Below the pieces are notes generated by a model. That model did not search any database. It had not been told where the DNA came from and saw only the letters and a program-made list of their open reading frames with translations. From assembly GCA_002691385.1 (NCBI GenBank), contig NZHT01000012.1:1-32368 (forward strand): a DNA stretch of 32,368 bases. The letters run 5' to 3'. A program made the translations under genes and the position numbers. Of the stretch, positions 1 to 7,372 are shown one piece after another. Position 1 is the stretch's first letter. The number at the start of each line of letters is the position of its first letter. This stretch comes from Flammeovirgaceae bacterium. GTDB lineage: Bacteria; Bacteroidota; Bacteroidia; Cytophagales; Cyclobacteriaceae.

Positions 1-10
1 ACTTTAAACT

Positions 11-124
11 ATGAAAACATTTTGCCTAGCCACCGTGTTACTTGTTGGATTCTCATCTTTCCATCAGATTAAGTCTGTCGATGATATTAGGGATATAGAT
101 TCTTTCAGGAATTTGAGTTTGTGA
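11..124 (+). CDS. Tiny ORF with signal-peptide-like N-terminus, possibly a gene remnant
   Basis: A 37-codon reading frame starts MKTFCLATVLLVGFSS, which resembles a Sec signal peptide, and stops after a short polar tail. From about position 91 another frame is open and runs on past this stop to a TAA near 183, so the ORF may be the start of a slightly longer secreted peptide broken by a frameshift. I recognise no family. It may equally be a chance ORF or the relic of a larger gene. Confidence 0.25.
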   Translation: MKTFCLATVLLVGFSSFHQIKSVDDIRDIDSFRNLSL

Positions 125-318
125 TGATTGAAAATGGATATTTAAATTATAATTCTAATGAAGATTTGATACTATCTAATTAAAACCATATCCATATAAT
201 AAATAATTTTCTCTTATCAATTTTTTTAAAATTATTGTAAATTGTAGGTATTAATCTTAAACTTATAATATTCAAATGAGAATGAAACTTTGGTGTCATA
301 TCTCATCAAAAATTGAAC

Positions 319-1077
319 ATGAGTATTCAAGTAATTAAAAAAAAAGACCAAGCTGACGGTAACTTCAATAATGGAGAAATACTTGAAAAAAAACCTATAG
401 GGTTTTCACAAGATGGAGGAAAAATCAGGCCGTATTCTAATCTATTTTATTGGGCACATGCTTGGACTACAAAAGGAAAAAGCACAATAGGTCTCCATCC
501 CCACCAAGGTTTTGAAATTTGTAGTTTTGTTTTAGAAGGGTCAATAAATCATTTTGACACAAAACAAGAAAAGTGGATATCTCTTAAAAAAGGAGATGTT
601 CAAATAATTAGGGCAGGGAATGGAATATCACACGCTGAGGAGTTAATCGAAAAGTCTGAAATTTTTCAGATTTGGTTTGATCCAAATATTCAAAACTCAA
701 TGACAGAAGAAGCTTCATATGATGATTACCAGTCTAATGATTTCGAAATAATTGAACATAATGGGATTAAAATAAAAAAAATTGCTGGAGGAAATTCTCC
801 TATGAAAATTTTTTCAGAAGGAATTGAAATAAACTCATATGAAATACCTTCAAATATTGAATCTGGTTTTGAGATACAAAAAGATGCTATATACTCTTAT
901 TTTATTTTGGATGGGGAAATTAATCTAAATAAAGAAACAGCTGAAAAGGGGGATTTTATAATTGTTTCAGAAGTGAATAATATAAATATAACTGCTAACT
1001 CTGAGACAAAAGTTTTTGAAATCAAAAGCCCATTAAGGCCAAGCTATAGTACTTACAGCGAAAGGTTTATGAAATGA
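319..1077 (+). CDS. Pirin family protein (bicupin)
   Basis: This 252-aa protein is a pirin-family bicupin. The N-terminal cupin holds the pirin metal site: HPHQGFE supplies His60 and His62, and GISHAE supplies His105 and Glu107, matching the His/His/His/Glu iron ligands of human pirin and E. coli YhhW. Some relatives act as quercetin 2,3-dioxygenases and others as redox-sensing regulators; the substrate here cannot be read from sequence. No signal peptide is visible, so it should be cytoplasmic. The ATG at 319 is chosen over an in-frame TTG two codons earlier. It stands alone, with no partner gene on its strand nearby. Confidence 0.9.
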   Translation: MSIQVIKKKDQADGNFNNGEILEKKPIGFSQDGGKIRPYSNLFYWAHAWTTKGKSTIGLHPHQGFEICSFVLEGSINHFDTKQEKWISLKKGDVQIIRAGNGISHAEELIEKSEIFQIWFDPNIQNSMTEEASYDDYQSNDFEIIEHNGIKIKKIAGGNSPMKIFSEGIEINSYEIPSNIESGFEIQKDAIYSYFILDGEINLNKETAEKGDFIIVSEVNNINITANSETKVFEIKSPLRPSYSTYSERFMK

Positions 1078-1096
1078 TTTATTTATTTTCAAAAGT

Positions 1097-1171
1097 TTAA
1101 CATCCACAAGCCTCACACTCAGGATCATCAATAGAGCAGCTCCCTCTGAGGTGTGGTGTCTCAGGAGTTTT
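1097..1171 (-). pseudogene. Decayed second copy of the small Cys-rich peptide gene
   Basis: Read on the minus strand, this open stretch of 24 codons ends in GSCSIDDPECEACGC and a stop, nearly repeating the C-terminal half of the intact peptide at 1712-1801. A 29-bp segment (1104-1132) is identical to 1719-1747. No start codon exists: the frame is closed by TAA at 1172-1174 immediately upstream. It also lies beyond the terminator that follows the SnoaL-like gene, so it is probably not expressed with it. Best read as a truncated duplicate. Confidence 0.6.
1104..1132. repeat. 29-bp direct repeat, copy 1
   Basis: Identical to 1719-1747, in the same orientation, 615 bp apart. The two copies flank the SnoaL-like gene, and the similarity continues more weakly outward into GCAGCT. 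It encodes the IDDPECEACG core of the small peptide on the minus strand. Confidence 0.85.
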
Positions 1172-1183
1172 TTATGATGGCAG

Positions 1184-1218
1184 AAAAAAACCTCACTTAA
1201 TTATGTCTAAATGAGGTT
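1184..1218 (-). terminator. Intrinsic terminator of the SnoaL-like gene
   Basis: On the minus strand an 11-bp arm (AACCTCATTTA) is followed by an 8-nt loop and TAAGTGAGGTT, pairing with one mismatch, and then a run of seven T. It begins about 20 nt after the stop of the SnoaL-like gene. Confidence 0.75.
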
Positions 1219-1239
1219 TTGGATTTTTCTAAAACTTAA

Positions 1240-1611
1240 TTATTTTTTCATTGCATTAACCATACTCAATGAATCATCAAAAGTCATCATTAAGGATAAT
1301 TTGTCATCATTTACTTCAAAGTAATGACCAAATATTGTATTCATACCATCAGCGGTAGCATTTACTTTACAGAACACCTTATTGCCCTCACTAATCATAA
1401 ATTCTGGATCTACATGAAAATTGTCCCATAATCCAGGAATTTTAGACATATTAGCCATCAGGTTCTGTTTTCCCTTGTGCGTTCCAGATAATGGATGTTT
1501 ATCTCCAGGAAAGATCCATGTAACATCATCATGAAGGATGCTCATAAAGGATTCCATATCACCTTTTCCGAAAAAGTCATACCCTTGCTGCACTAATTCT
1601 TTTGCGCTCAT
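1240..1611 (-). CDS. SnoaL-like / NTF2-fold protein
   Basis: This 123-aa protein has the layout of the SnoaL-like branch of the NTF2 fold: an N-terminal helix (ELVQQGYDFFGKGD), then LHDDVTWIFPG with the conserved D-D-V-x-W pattern, a middle loop with GTHKGK, and a closing beta-sheet. Such proteins form small dimers with a hydrophobic pocket and act as isomerases, cyclases or unknown binding proteins. No signal peptide is seen. It follows the small peptide gene at 1712-1801 on the same strand by 100 nt and ends at a clear terminator, so the two may be one transcript. The substrate is unknown. Confidence 0.8.
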   Translation of the reverse strand: MSAKELVQQGYDFFGKGDMESFMSILHDDVTWIFPGDKHPLSGTHKGKQNLMANMSKIPGLWDNFHVDPEFMISEGNKVFCKVNATADGMNTIFGHYFEVNDDKLSLMMTFDDSLSMVNAMKK

Positions 1612-1711
1612 ATTAATTCTATTTATGGTTAAAAAAATAAAATTAAAAAAATATCATGAACAATAAAATAGTAAGTACGTTTTTCAGCAATAAAAGCCAA
1701 ACAATAAAATA

Positions 1712-1801
1712 TTAAGACCCACAAGCCTCACACTCAGGATCATCAATGTCGCAGCTACCTCCTGCTTCCTCTTTCTTTATTTTTTCGTAGCTCAAATCCA
1801 T
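1712..1801 (-). CDS. 29-aa Cys-rich peptide with a Gly-Gly motif
   Basis: A short ORF with ATG start and TAA stop encodes 29 residues: a charged first half rich in Lys and Glu, Gly14-Gly15, then an acidic C-terminal part with Cys17, Cys24 and Cys27 (ending PECEACGS). The coding of the last part is conserved in a decayed duplicate at 1097-1171, which argues that the peptide is or was real. The Gly-Gly before a Cys-rich tail resembles leader/core layouts of bacteriocins and RiPPs, and the Cys pattern could instead bind metal. No modification enzyme or exporter lies nearby, so the role is unknown. Confidence 0.5.
   Translation of the reverse strand: MDLSYEKIKKEEAGGSCDIDDPECEACGS
1719..1747. repeat. 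29-bp direct repeat, copy 2
   Basis: Identical to 1104-1132, inside the intact small peptide gene. Confidence 0.85.
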
Positions 1802-1805
1802 GACA

Positions 1806-1813
1806 CAAAATTA
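1806..1813 (-). promoter_or_regulatory. Possible -7 box before the small peptide gene
   Basis: TAATTTTG on the minus strand fits the Bacteroidota TAnnTTTG element. It ends 4 nt before the ATG, so the transcript would be nearly leaderless. No good -33 TTTG was found, and chance matches are common in AT-rich DNA. Confidence 0.3.
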
Positions 1814-1901
1814 ATTTGGACTCAAGCAATACCTTCTGGTGAGAATAATTCACTAAGAATGGAGAAGTTTTATTAGCTTTAACTAACCAAAACCAACCAT
1901 C

Positions 1902-2555
1902 ATGAATCACTTCAAGAATATACTGCTATGTAGCTTTATTTGTTCAATTGTATTGTTTACCAATTGTGGTGAAGACAGTGAAGATGTTGTTGCGGATGCA
2001 GACAGTGATTTTATTTATCTAGATGAAAATGGTATTACCATTAAAGCAAGTGAAAATGCCGTTGTTGGTAAAAATTACAAATTAAATGGGGTTAGTTATT
2101 TAATAGTAGATAAAGATTTATTAGCTCAAATGATAGCAGAAGGAAAAGACATAACGAAAGTTATAACATCTAGAATAACAGATATGGTAGGTATCTTTTA
2201 TTTTTATCCTTCTTTTAATCAAGACATTAGTTCTTGGGATGTCAGTAATGTGAACAATATGAGTAGTATGTTTTATGATGTATCTTCTTTTAATCAAAAT
2301 ATCAGCAATTGGGATGTGAGCAATGTGACAAGTATGTTTGGGATGTTTACGAATGCTTTTAAGTTCAACCAAGACATCGGAGCTTGGGATGTGAGCAATG
2401 TGAGTATTATGGCTCTTATGTTTAAGAATGCATCCACTTTCAATCAAGATTTAAGTTCTTGGGCTGTAAGTAATGTGACAGATTGTAGAGAATTTAGCTA
2501 TGAGACAACCACTTGGGCATTACCCAAACCTGACCTCACTAACTGTACTGAATAA
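1902..2555 (+). CDS. BspA-type (DUF285) repeat surface lipoprotein
   Basis: This 217-aa protein starts with a lipoprotein signal ending LFTNC (lipid-modified Cys22) followed by an acidic linker. Residues 38-95 form a domain often placed before such repeats (LDENGITIKAS ... GVSYLIVD). From residue 105 come four 25-residue units of the pattern FNQDIxxWDVSNVxxMxxMF, the BspA/DUF285 leucine-rich-like repeat; the fourth is degenerate and adds Cys195, possibly paired with Cys215 as a cap. Family members are exposed adhesins or binding proteins. It is short compared with many relatives. It stands alone, with a decayed restriction gene downstream. Confidence 0.85.
   Translation: MNHFKNILLCSFICSIVLFTNCGEDSEDVVADADSDFIYLDENGITIKASENAVVGKNYKLNGVSYLIVDKDLLAQMIAEGKDITKVITSRITDMVGIFYFYPSFNQDISSWDVSNVNNMSSMFYDVSSFNQNISNWDVSNVTSMFGMFTNAFKFNQDIGAWDVSNVSIMALMFKNASTFNQDLSSWAVSNVTDCREFSYETTTWALPKPDLTNCTE
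2214..2513 (+). repeat. Four tandem 75-bp units encoding BspA-type repeats
   Basis: The units start at residues 105, 130, 155 and 180 of the lipoprotein, each exactly 25 codons, keeping FNQ, W-x-VSNV and (except in the last) M-x-x-M-F. The first three are close at DNA level (for example TGGGATGT(C/G)AG(T/C)AATGTGA); the fourth has diverged. Confidence 0.85.
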
Positions 2556-2602
2556 CCCAGAAAATTTACGCAGTACCACTTCACACCAAAGACTTTTAAA
2601 CA

Positions 2603-3221
2603 CTAAAGAATAGGTTTGTAGTAAGAAAGGAATTTAGATATGTTACCGAGTATAGCAACAAGAAAAAATGGCTTAATCTCTCTAAAAGCGATGTGCAAGA
2701 AATAAATACCCATATTTCGCATTTACAACCTGCCTCTAAAGAAGATGATGAACTGGCAAGAAGGTTTGACATGTTAGTACTTATTTATCAAATTCTTCTA
2801 CTAAGTGGCTCAGGAGAAACTGGTAAATATATGAGTAAGATTTATAGAACTGCTGCCTCATTACAAAAGTAAGGATAACATACCGCAAATTGCTACCCAC
2901 CTCCCACTCATAAAGGAAGCCCAAACGGATGCTTACTGGAAGACCATTGATGTTAAAAAATTAGAATCACTGAGAATTGCCTTAAGAGATCTCATAAAAT
3001 ATTTAGATATCCAAAAACAGGAACCAATTTATACGCACTTTGAAGATGAGCTAGATTATCAAGGGATTGAAGTCCGAGAGCCAATAAGCAACTCTTATAC
3101 TAGCCTACAGTCCTATAAAGACCGAGTGGAGAGCTACATTAGAAAAAATAAAAATCATTTAACAATTCACAAGCTCAACAACAATATTCCGATTACTAAA
3201 GCTGAACTAGATGAATTGTAA
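2603..3221 (+). pseudogene. hsdR: C-terminal remnant of a type I restriction enzyme HsdR subunit, frameshifted
   Basis: Two adjacent frames join into one protein-like sequence. The first (to the TAA at 2870-2872) contains FVVRKEFRYV, ELARRFDMLVLIYQ and SKIYRTAASLQK. The second, from about 2871 to the TAA at 3219-3221, contains IPQI, LRIALRDLIKYLD, THFEDEL, LQSYKDRVESYIR and LTIHKLNNNIPITKAELDEL. This is the helical C-terminal domain of type I restriction HsdR proteins, whose members end the same way. All the nuclease and helicase domains are absent, there is no start codon at the front, and the frame breaks near 2865-2873. No hsdM or hsdS is present. It is a dead fragment. Confidence 0.8.
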
Positions 3222-3436
3222 GCACATAATTGAGCGTTTTTTCAAGTCTTATTTTCTTGTTACCTCCTTGTTACTGATAGTTGTTTTTAACGAAAAAAGT
3301 GCCTATAATTGCTCAATAAGGAGATTTTTACATAATAAAGCCATTGCTTCATAATAAATTTAATCAAAAGGGAAACTAATTTAAATTCATTTAAATTGAC
3401 GTATTAACCAAATTTTTAATTGACAATTCAAAAAAT

Positions 3437-5065
3437 ATGAATATCCGTTTTCTTTCTCTTTTACTTGTGATCCTGATGGCCTGTACGCCTTATGAAAAAA
3501 AATCTTCTCCACAAACTTCTCAAAATCATCTTTTAACTGATAAATATACGACGGTTCAACTCACCGCAGATTTGAGTAACCTCAGTGAAAAACAAAAACG
3601 TATCATTGTTAAGCTAATAGAAGCGGCTGAAATAATGGATGACCTGTTTTGGTATGAAGCCTATGGCGATAAAGAAGAAGCCTTGGGTTTGGCTACGACC
3701 GATGAACTCAGAAAACTCATTCATATTAACTATGGTCCTTGGGATCGCCTGGCGGGTAACCAGCCGTTTATCGATCAAGAAAATCCAAAGTCCTTGGGGG
3801 CTAATTTTTATCCAAAGGACCTCACAAAAGAAGAATTCGAAGCTTCTAATTTATTAGATAAAACATCTATGTATAGCTTCATTAGAAGAGACAGCACGGG
3901 TGCGCTCATCTCAATTCCTTATCATAAAATGTTCTCAAAGCAAGTGAAAAAAGTTGCATTAATTCTGAAAGAATGCGCTCAAATAACAGATAACAAAGCT
4001 TTTAGCCACTACTTGAACCTAAGGGCAGATGCTTTTCTTACCGATGAGTATCAACCTTCTGATTTTGCCTGGATGGACATGAAGTCCAACCCGATAGATG
4101 TCGTGATTGGCCCTATAGAAAATTATGAGGATGCTTTGTACAACTATCGAGCAGCCCATGAAGCTTATGTTTTGATTAAAGACTTAGATTGGAGTGCTAG
4201 ACTTGACAAATATGTGAGCTACTTACCTGAACTCCAAAGAGGAATACCAGTTCCTGATAAGTTTAAAAAAGAACAACCCGGGGCCAACGCCGATCTCAAT
4301 GCCTATGATGTGGTATATTATGCGGGAGATTGCAATGCGGGATCTAAAACAATCGCTATAAACTTGCCCAATGATGAAGAAGTACAATTAAAAAAGGGAT
4401 CCCGTCGTTTACAACTAAAAAATGTTATGAGAGCTAAGTATGAAAAAATTCTAATGCCGATTGCAGAAAATTTGATCGATCCAGACCAAAGACAAATGAT
4501 TACTTTTGATGCTTTTTTTGCTAATACGATGTTTCATGAAGTAGCCCATGGGCTTGGTATTAAAAATACCCTTAACGGCCAGGGAACGGTACGGGCTGCT
4601 TTGAAAGAAAATTATTCCGCCCTCGAGGAAGGTAAAGCAGACGTGCTAGGTCTTTACATGATCACACAACTGCATCAAAAAGGAGAAATATCCGGTGATC
4701 TCAATAACTACTATGTCACTTTCATGACAAGTATATTTAGATCGGTTCGATTCGGAGCTTCCTCAGCTCATGGTCAAGCCAATATGATAAGATTCAATTT
4801 TTTCAAAGAACGAGGTGCCTTTACCAAAAATAATGAAACAGGTTATTACAAGGTGAATTTTGATAAAATGAAATTAGCAATGAACGGACTCTCGGAAAAA
4901 ATTCTCACTCTCCAAGGAAATGGAGATTATCAAGGTGTGACGGACTGGGTTTCCAAAAAAGCCCATATTGATTCGGATCTTCAGATCGATCTAGACCGGC
5001 TAACTACCAAAGGAATCCCTGTAGATATTGTGTTTGAGCAAGGATTAGAAATACTCGGTTTATAA
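3437..5065 (+). CDS. M49-like (dipeptidyl-peptidase III-like) zinc peptidase lipoprotein
   Basis: This 542-aa protein begins with a lipoprotein signal ending LLVILMAC (Cys16), so it should be anchored in a membrane of the cell envelope. The zinc site is visible: HEVAH at 367-371 supplies two His ligands and the catalytic Glu, and EEGKAD at 397-402 supplies the third ligand. That spacing and the EExxAD box match peptidase family M49, although classic M49 has HELLGH with one extra residue. Upstream, INYGPWDRLAG and LGANFYPKD are typical of the bacterial relatives. The stop lies 11 nt before the next gene, so they are probably co-transcribed. Peptide substrate unknown. Confidence 0.8.
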   Translation: MNIRFLSLLLVILMACTPYEKKSSPQTSQNHLLTDKYTTVQLTADLSNLSEKQKRIIVKLIEAAEIMDDLFWYEAYGDKEEALGLATTDELRKLIHINYGPWDRLAGNQPFIDQENPKSLGANFYPKDLTKEEFEASNLLDKTSMYSFIRRDSTGALISIPYHKMFSKQVKKVALILKECAQITDNKAFSHYLNLRADAFLTDEYQPSDFAWMDMKSNPIDVVIGPIENYEDALYNYRAAHEAYVLIKDLDWSARLDKYVSYLPELQRGIPVPDKFKKEQPGANADLNAYDVVYYAGDCNAGSKTIAINLPNDEEVQLKKGSRRLQLKNVMRAKYEKILMPIAENLIDPDQRQMITFDAFFANTMFHEVAHGLGIKNTLNGQGTVRAALKENYSALEEGKADVLGLYMITQLHQKGEISGDLNNYYVTFMTSIFRSVRFGASSAHGQANMIRFNFFKERGAFTKNNETGYYKVNFDKMKLAMNGLSEKILTLQGNGDYQGVTDWVSKKAHIDSDLQIDLDRLTTKGIPVDIVFEQGLEILGL

Positions 5066-5076
5066 AATTCAAGGTT

Positions 5077-5757
5077 ATGGAAGCAACTAAAACAATTAAT
5101 GGATTTAAACATTTAAAATATACTGCCCCACGACATCCTAAAGAGCTGATGGAGCAAAAATCTCTCGATTTTTATGAGTCAATGAACCAAAGGCGAACCG
5201 TTCGAGAGATCTCATCTGAACCCATTGAAAAGTCTATTATTAATCGTTTAATACAAACGGCATCGACAGCTCCTTCGGGGGCACATAAACAACCTTGGAC
5301 TTTTTGTGCCATTTCTTCCCCAGCCCTAAAAAAAGAAATTAGAATAGCTGCCGAATCAGAGGAAAAAGAAAGCTATGATCATCGTATGTCAGATCGATGG
5401 TTGAATGACTTGAAACCCATGGCCACTGATTGGCAAAAGCCTTTTCTAGAGGATGCCCCATGGCTGATCGTCGTGTTCAAACAAGTATACGAATTAGAGA
5501 ACAATGAAAAGCAAAACAATTATTATGTGAATGAAAGTGTCGGTATTGCTTGTGGCTTGCTGATTACAGCCATACATCAGGCAGGCCTAGCTACCTTGAC
5601 ACATACACCTAGCCCAATGACTTTTTTAACAAAAATTCTAGACCGTCCAAAAAATGAGCGACCATTTCTATTACTGCCTGTCGGATATGCCGCAAAACAC
5701 GCTTATGTGCCCGACTTAAAAAGAAAACTCCTTAAAGACGTGGCAGTCTATTATTAA
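5077..5757 (+). CDS. Nitroreductase family, iodotyrosine-deiodinase-like flavoprotein
   Basis: This 226-aa FMN protein is closer to iodotyrosine deiodinase than to ordinary nitroreductases. It has the FMN-binding RRTVRE (39-44) and TAPSGAHKQPWTF (64-76), and the lid residues that hold the iodotyrosine zwitterion in human IYD (Glu157, Tyr161, Lys182) are present with identical spacing as Glu96, Tyr100 and Lys121. The C-terminal PVGY and VPDLKRK also match. Bacterial IYD homologues reductively dehalogenate halotyrosines using reduced FMN. No membrane segment is seen, unlike the animal enzyme. It follows the M49-like peptidase by 11 nt. True substrate not proven. Confidence 0.85.
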   Translation: MEATKTINGFKHLKYTAPRHPKELMEQKSLDFYESMNQRRTVREISSEPIEKSIINRLIQTASTAPSGAHKQPWTFCAISSPALKKEIRIAAESEEKESYDHRMSDRWLNDLKPMATDWQKPFLEDAPWLIVVFKQVYELENNEKQNNYYVNESVGIACGLLITAIHQAGLATLTHTPSPMTFLTKILDRPKNERPFLLLPVGYAAKHAYVPDLKRKLLKDVAVYY

Positions 5758-5810
5758 TAGACTGCTGACCAGCAAGTATAAAAATTCTATATCTTAAGGT
5801 AAATCGAAAA

Positions 5811-7289
5811 TTAATGGACTATTTCAGTATAAACACCGTTTTTGTATGAGCGACAATACATAGCTTCAGTAAGTACCTTTGGCTTCATGATAGATTTATT
5901 TAAAAGCATCCTACAACATTCTTGAATACCTTCAATAATTGAAGGGTGCGGGTGAATCAACTCAGCCAATTCTTCTATACCTCGACCGTCAGAAATTAAC
6001 AAAGCAATGGCCTGTATCGCACTTGATGAATGTTGGCCGACTACTCGCATACCTAAAATTTTATGATCATTTTCACCAATAATGATTTTAATAAATCCTT
6101 CGGTATTTCTCATGGCAACTGCTCTGGGTATACAACTATAGTCTAAACTTGCCACCCGATAATTAAGACCTGCTTTTTGTGCTTGTAACTCGTTCATTCC
6201 CACACCAGAAACTTCAGGTGCCAAAAACATAATAGTTGATATATTCTCATATGTAAGCGGACGATTCGGTTCAGCAAAAATACATTCAACTGCATATCTC
6301 CCTTCTAATTCACCTACATTAACCAGAGAAATATCTGCCGTTATATCACCCACTGCATAAATATTTGAAACACTAGTCTGGGTCAATTTATCAACAATAC
6401 CTCTACTGTTTACTTCCAATCCTAATGATTCCTCTACAAGATTTTCATAGTTGGGTACGCGACCAACTGAAATCAATGCCTTCTCAACATTGAACACTTC
6501 CGTAGACCCATCGGTATATTCAAGGTTATATTGAACAGCACCCTTTAAAACCTTCATATCTGTTAGACGTGAATTTCTGTGAATCAATACGCCTCGATCT
6601 TCCAAACTTTTTTCTATCACTCTAACCACATCTTCGTCCTCAAAGGGTAAGATACGGTCCCCTTTATCTATTAAATGAACTTTTGTTTTACCAAAGCCCG
6701 AAAAAATGGTTGCGAATTCACATCCTATTACCCCTGCCCCCAAAATGACAATACTTTTAGGAAAATTATTAATTTTAGGCAATCCATCACTAGTCATCAC
6801 AATTTCTTCATCGATGGGTAAATTTGGCAATTTCCTTGGGCGACTACCCGTCGCCAATATGATGTAATCTGATTCTAACTCCTGTATTGCTCCCTTGCTT
6901 TCGACAACGACTACATTTTTCGAAACTACCTTAGCCGATCCTTCTATGTATTCAAATAAATCGTCATCTAAAGCCACATTAATTTGCTCCATATGATGTC
7001 GTAATTGATGAATACGCCCATCAAGGGCTTTGTTAACCTCATCATTGATCTGATACATTTGAAAATCTATATTATACAAATTTAAACCTGGACCCTGAGT
7101 TCGAAGCATAGAGGCTGTGGTAGATATTTCCCATAAAGTTTTACTCCATAAGGCTCCACTATGAATGCCAGCCCCACCCAATTTATCTTTTTCTATCAAG
7201 GCTACTTTCTTTTTAAAATCAATTGCACGCATAGCTGCCGCATATCCTGCCGGTCCAGCACCAACAATAATTAAATCAAACTTTTTCAT
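5811..7289 (-). CDS. Lipoamide-dehydrogenase/transhydrogenase-like flavoprotein without the redox disulfide
   Basis: This 492-aa protein has the full class I pyridine-nucleotide-disulfide reductase layout: FAD-binding GAGPAGY (10-16), an ATGSRPR motif, a second GAGVIGCEFA NAD(P) fold, the YAVGD FAD motif and a C-terminal dimerisation domain ending HPHPSIIEGIQ with the usual His/Glu. The active-site stretch, normally CxxxxC, reads GGAGIHSGALWSK: the two Cys positions are Gly41 and Ala46. It therefore cannot do dithiol chemistry and may be a transhydrogenase like SthA or a quinone- or NADH-linked oxidoreductase. It follows the trp operon and the broken phenylalanine hydroxylase on the same strand. 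Confidence 0.8.
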   Translation of the reverse strand: MKKFDLIIVGAGPAGYAAAMRAIDFKKKVALIEKDKLGGAGIHSGALWSKTLWEISTTASMLRTQGPGLNLYNIDFQMYQINDEVNKALDGRIHQLRHHMEQINVALDDDLFEYIEGSAKVVSKNVVVVESKGAIQELESDYIILATGSRPRKLPNLPIDEEIVMTSDGLPKINNFPKSIVILGAGVIGCEFATIFSGFGKTKVHLIDKGDRILPFEDEDVVRVIEKSLEDRGVLIHRNSRLTDMKVLKGAVQYNLEYTDGSTEVFNVEKALISVGRVPNYENLVEESLGLEVNSRGIVDKLTQTSVSNIYAVGDITADISLVNVGELEGRYAVECIFAEPNRPLTYENISTIMFLAPEVSGVGMNELQAQKAGLNYRVASLDYSCIPRAVAMRNTEGFIKIIIGENDHKILGMRVVGQHSSSAIQAIALLISDGRGIEELAELIHPHPSIIEGIQECCRMLLNKSIMKPKVLTEAMYCRSYKNGVYTEIVH

Positions 7290-7372
7290 AATTTCTTATG
7301 GGTGTTTTAATATGGATTAATTATTCGAATACCTTTCATTCTCAAAATAAAGACAATCGGTACAGCTCTATT

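Noticed and set aside
1104-1747. Insertion sequence or transposon bounded by the 29-bp repeats
   Set aside because: The repeats are direct, lie within coding sequence of the peptide copies, and enclose no transposase; gene duplication explains them better.
2121-2447. 108-codon minus-strand ORF opposite the BspA-type gene
   Set aside because: It mirrors the 75-bp repeats of the real gene and gives a low-complexity His/Ile-rich sequence with no start context; it is a shadow.
3236-3306. Imperfect inverted repeat GCGTTTTTTC / GAAAAAAGTGC
   Set aside because: Arms are mostly homopolymer A/T and 50 nt apart; expected by chance in AT-rich DNA.
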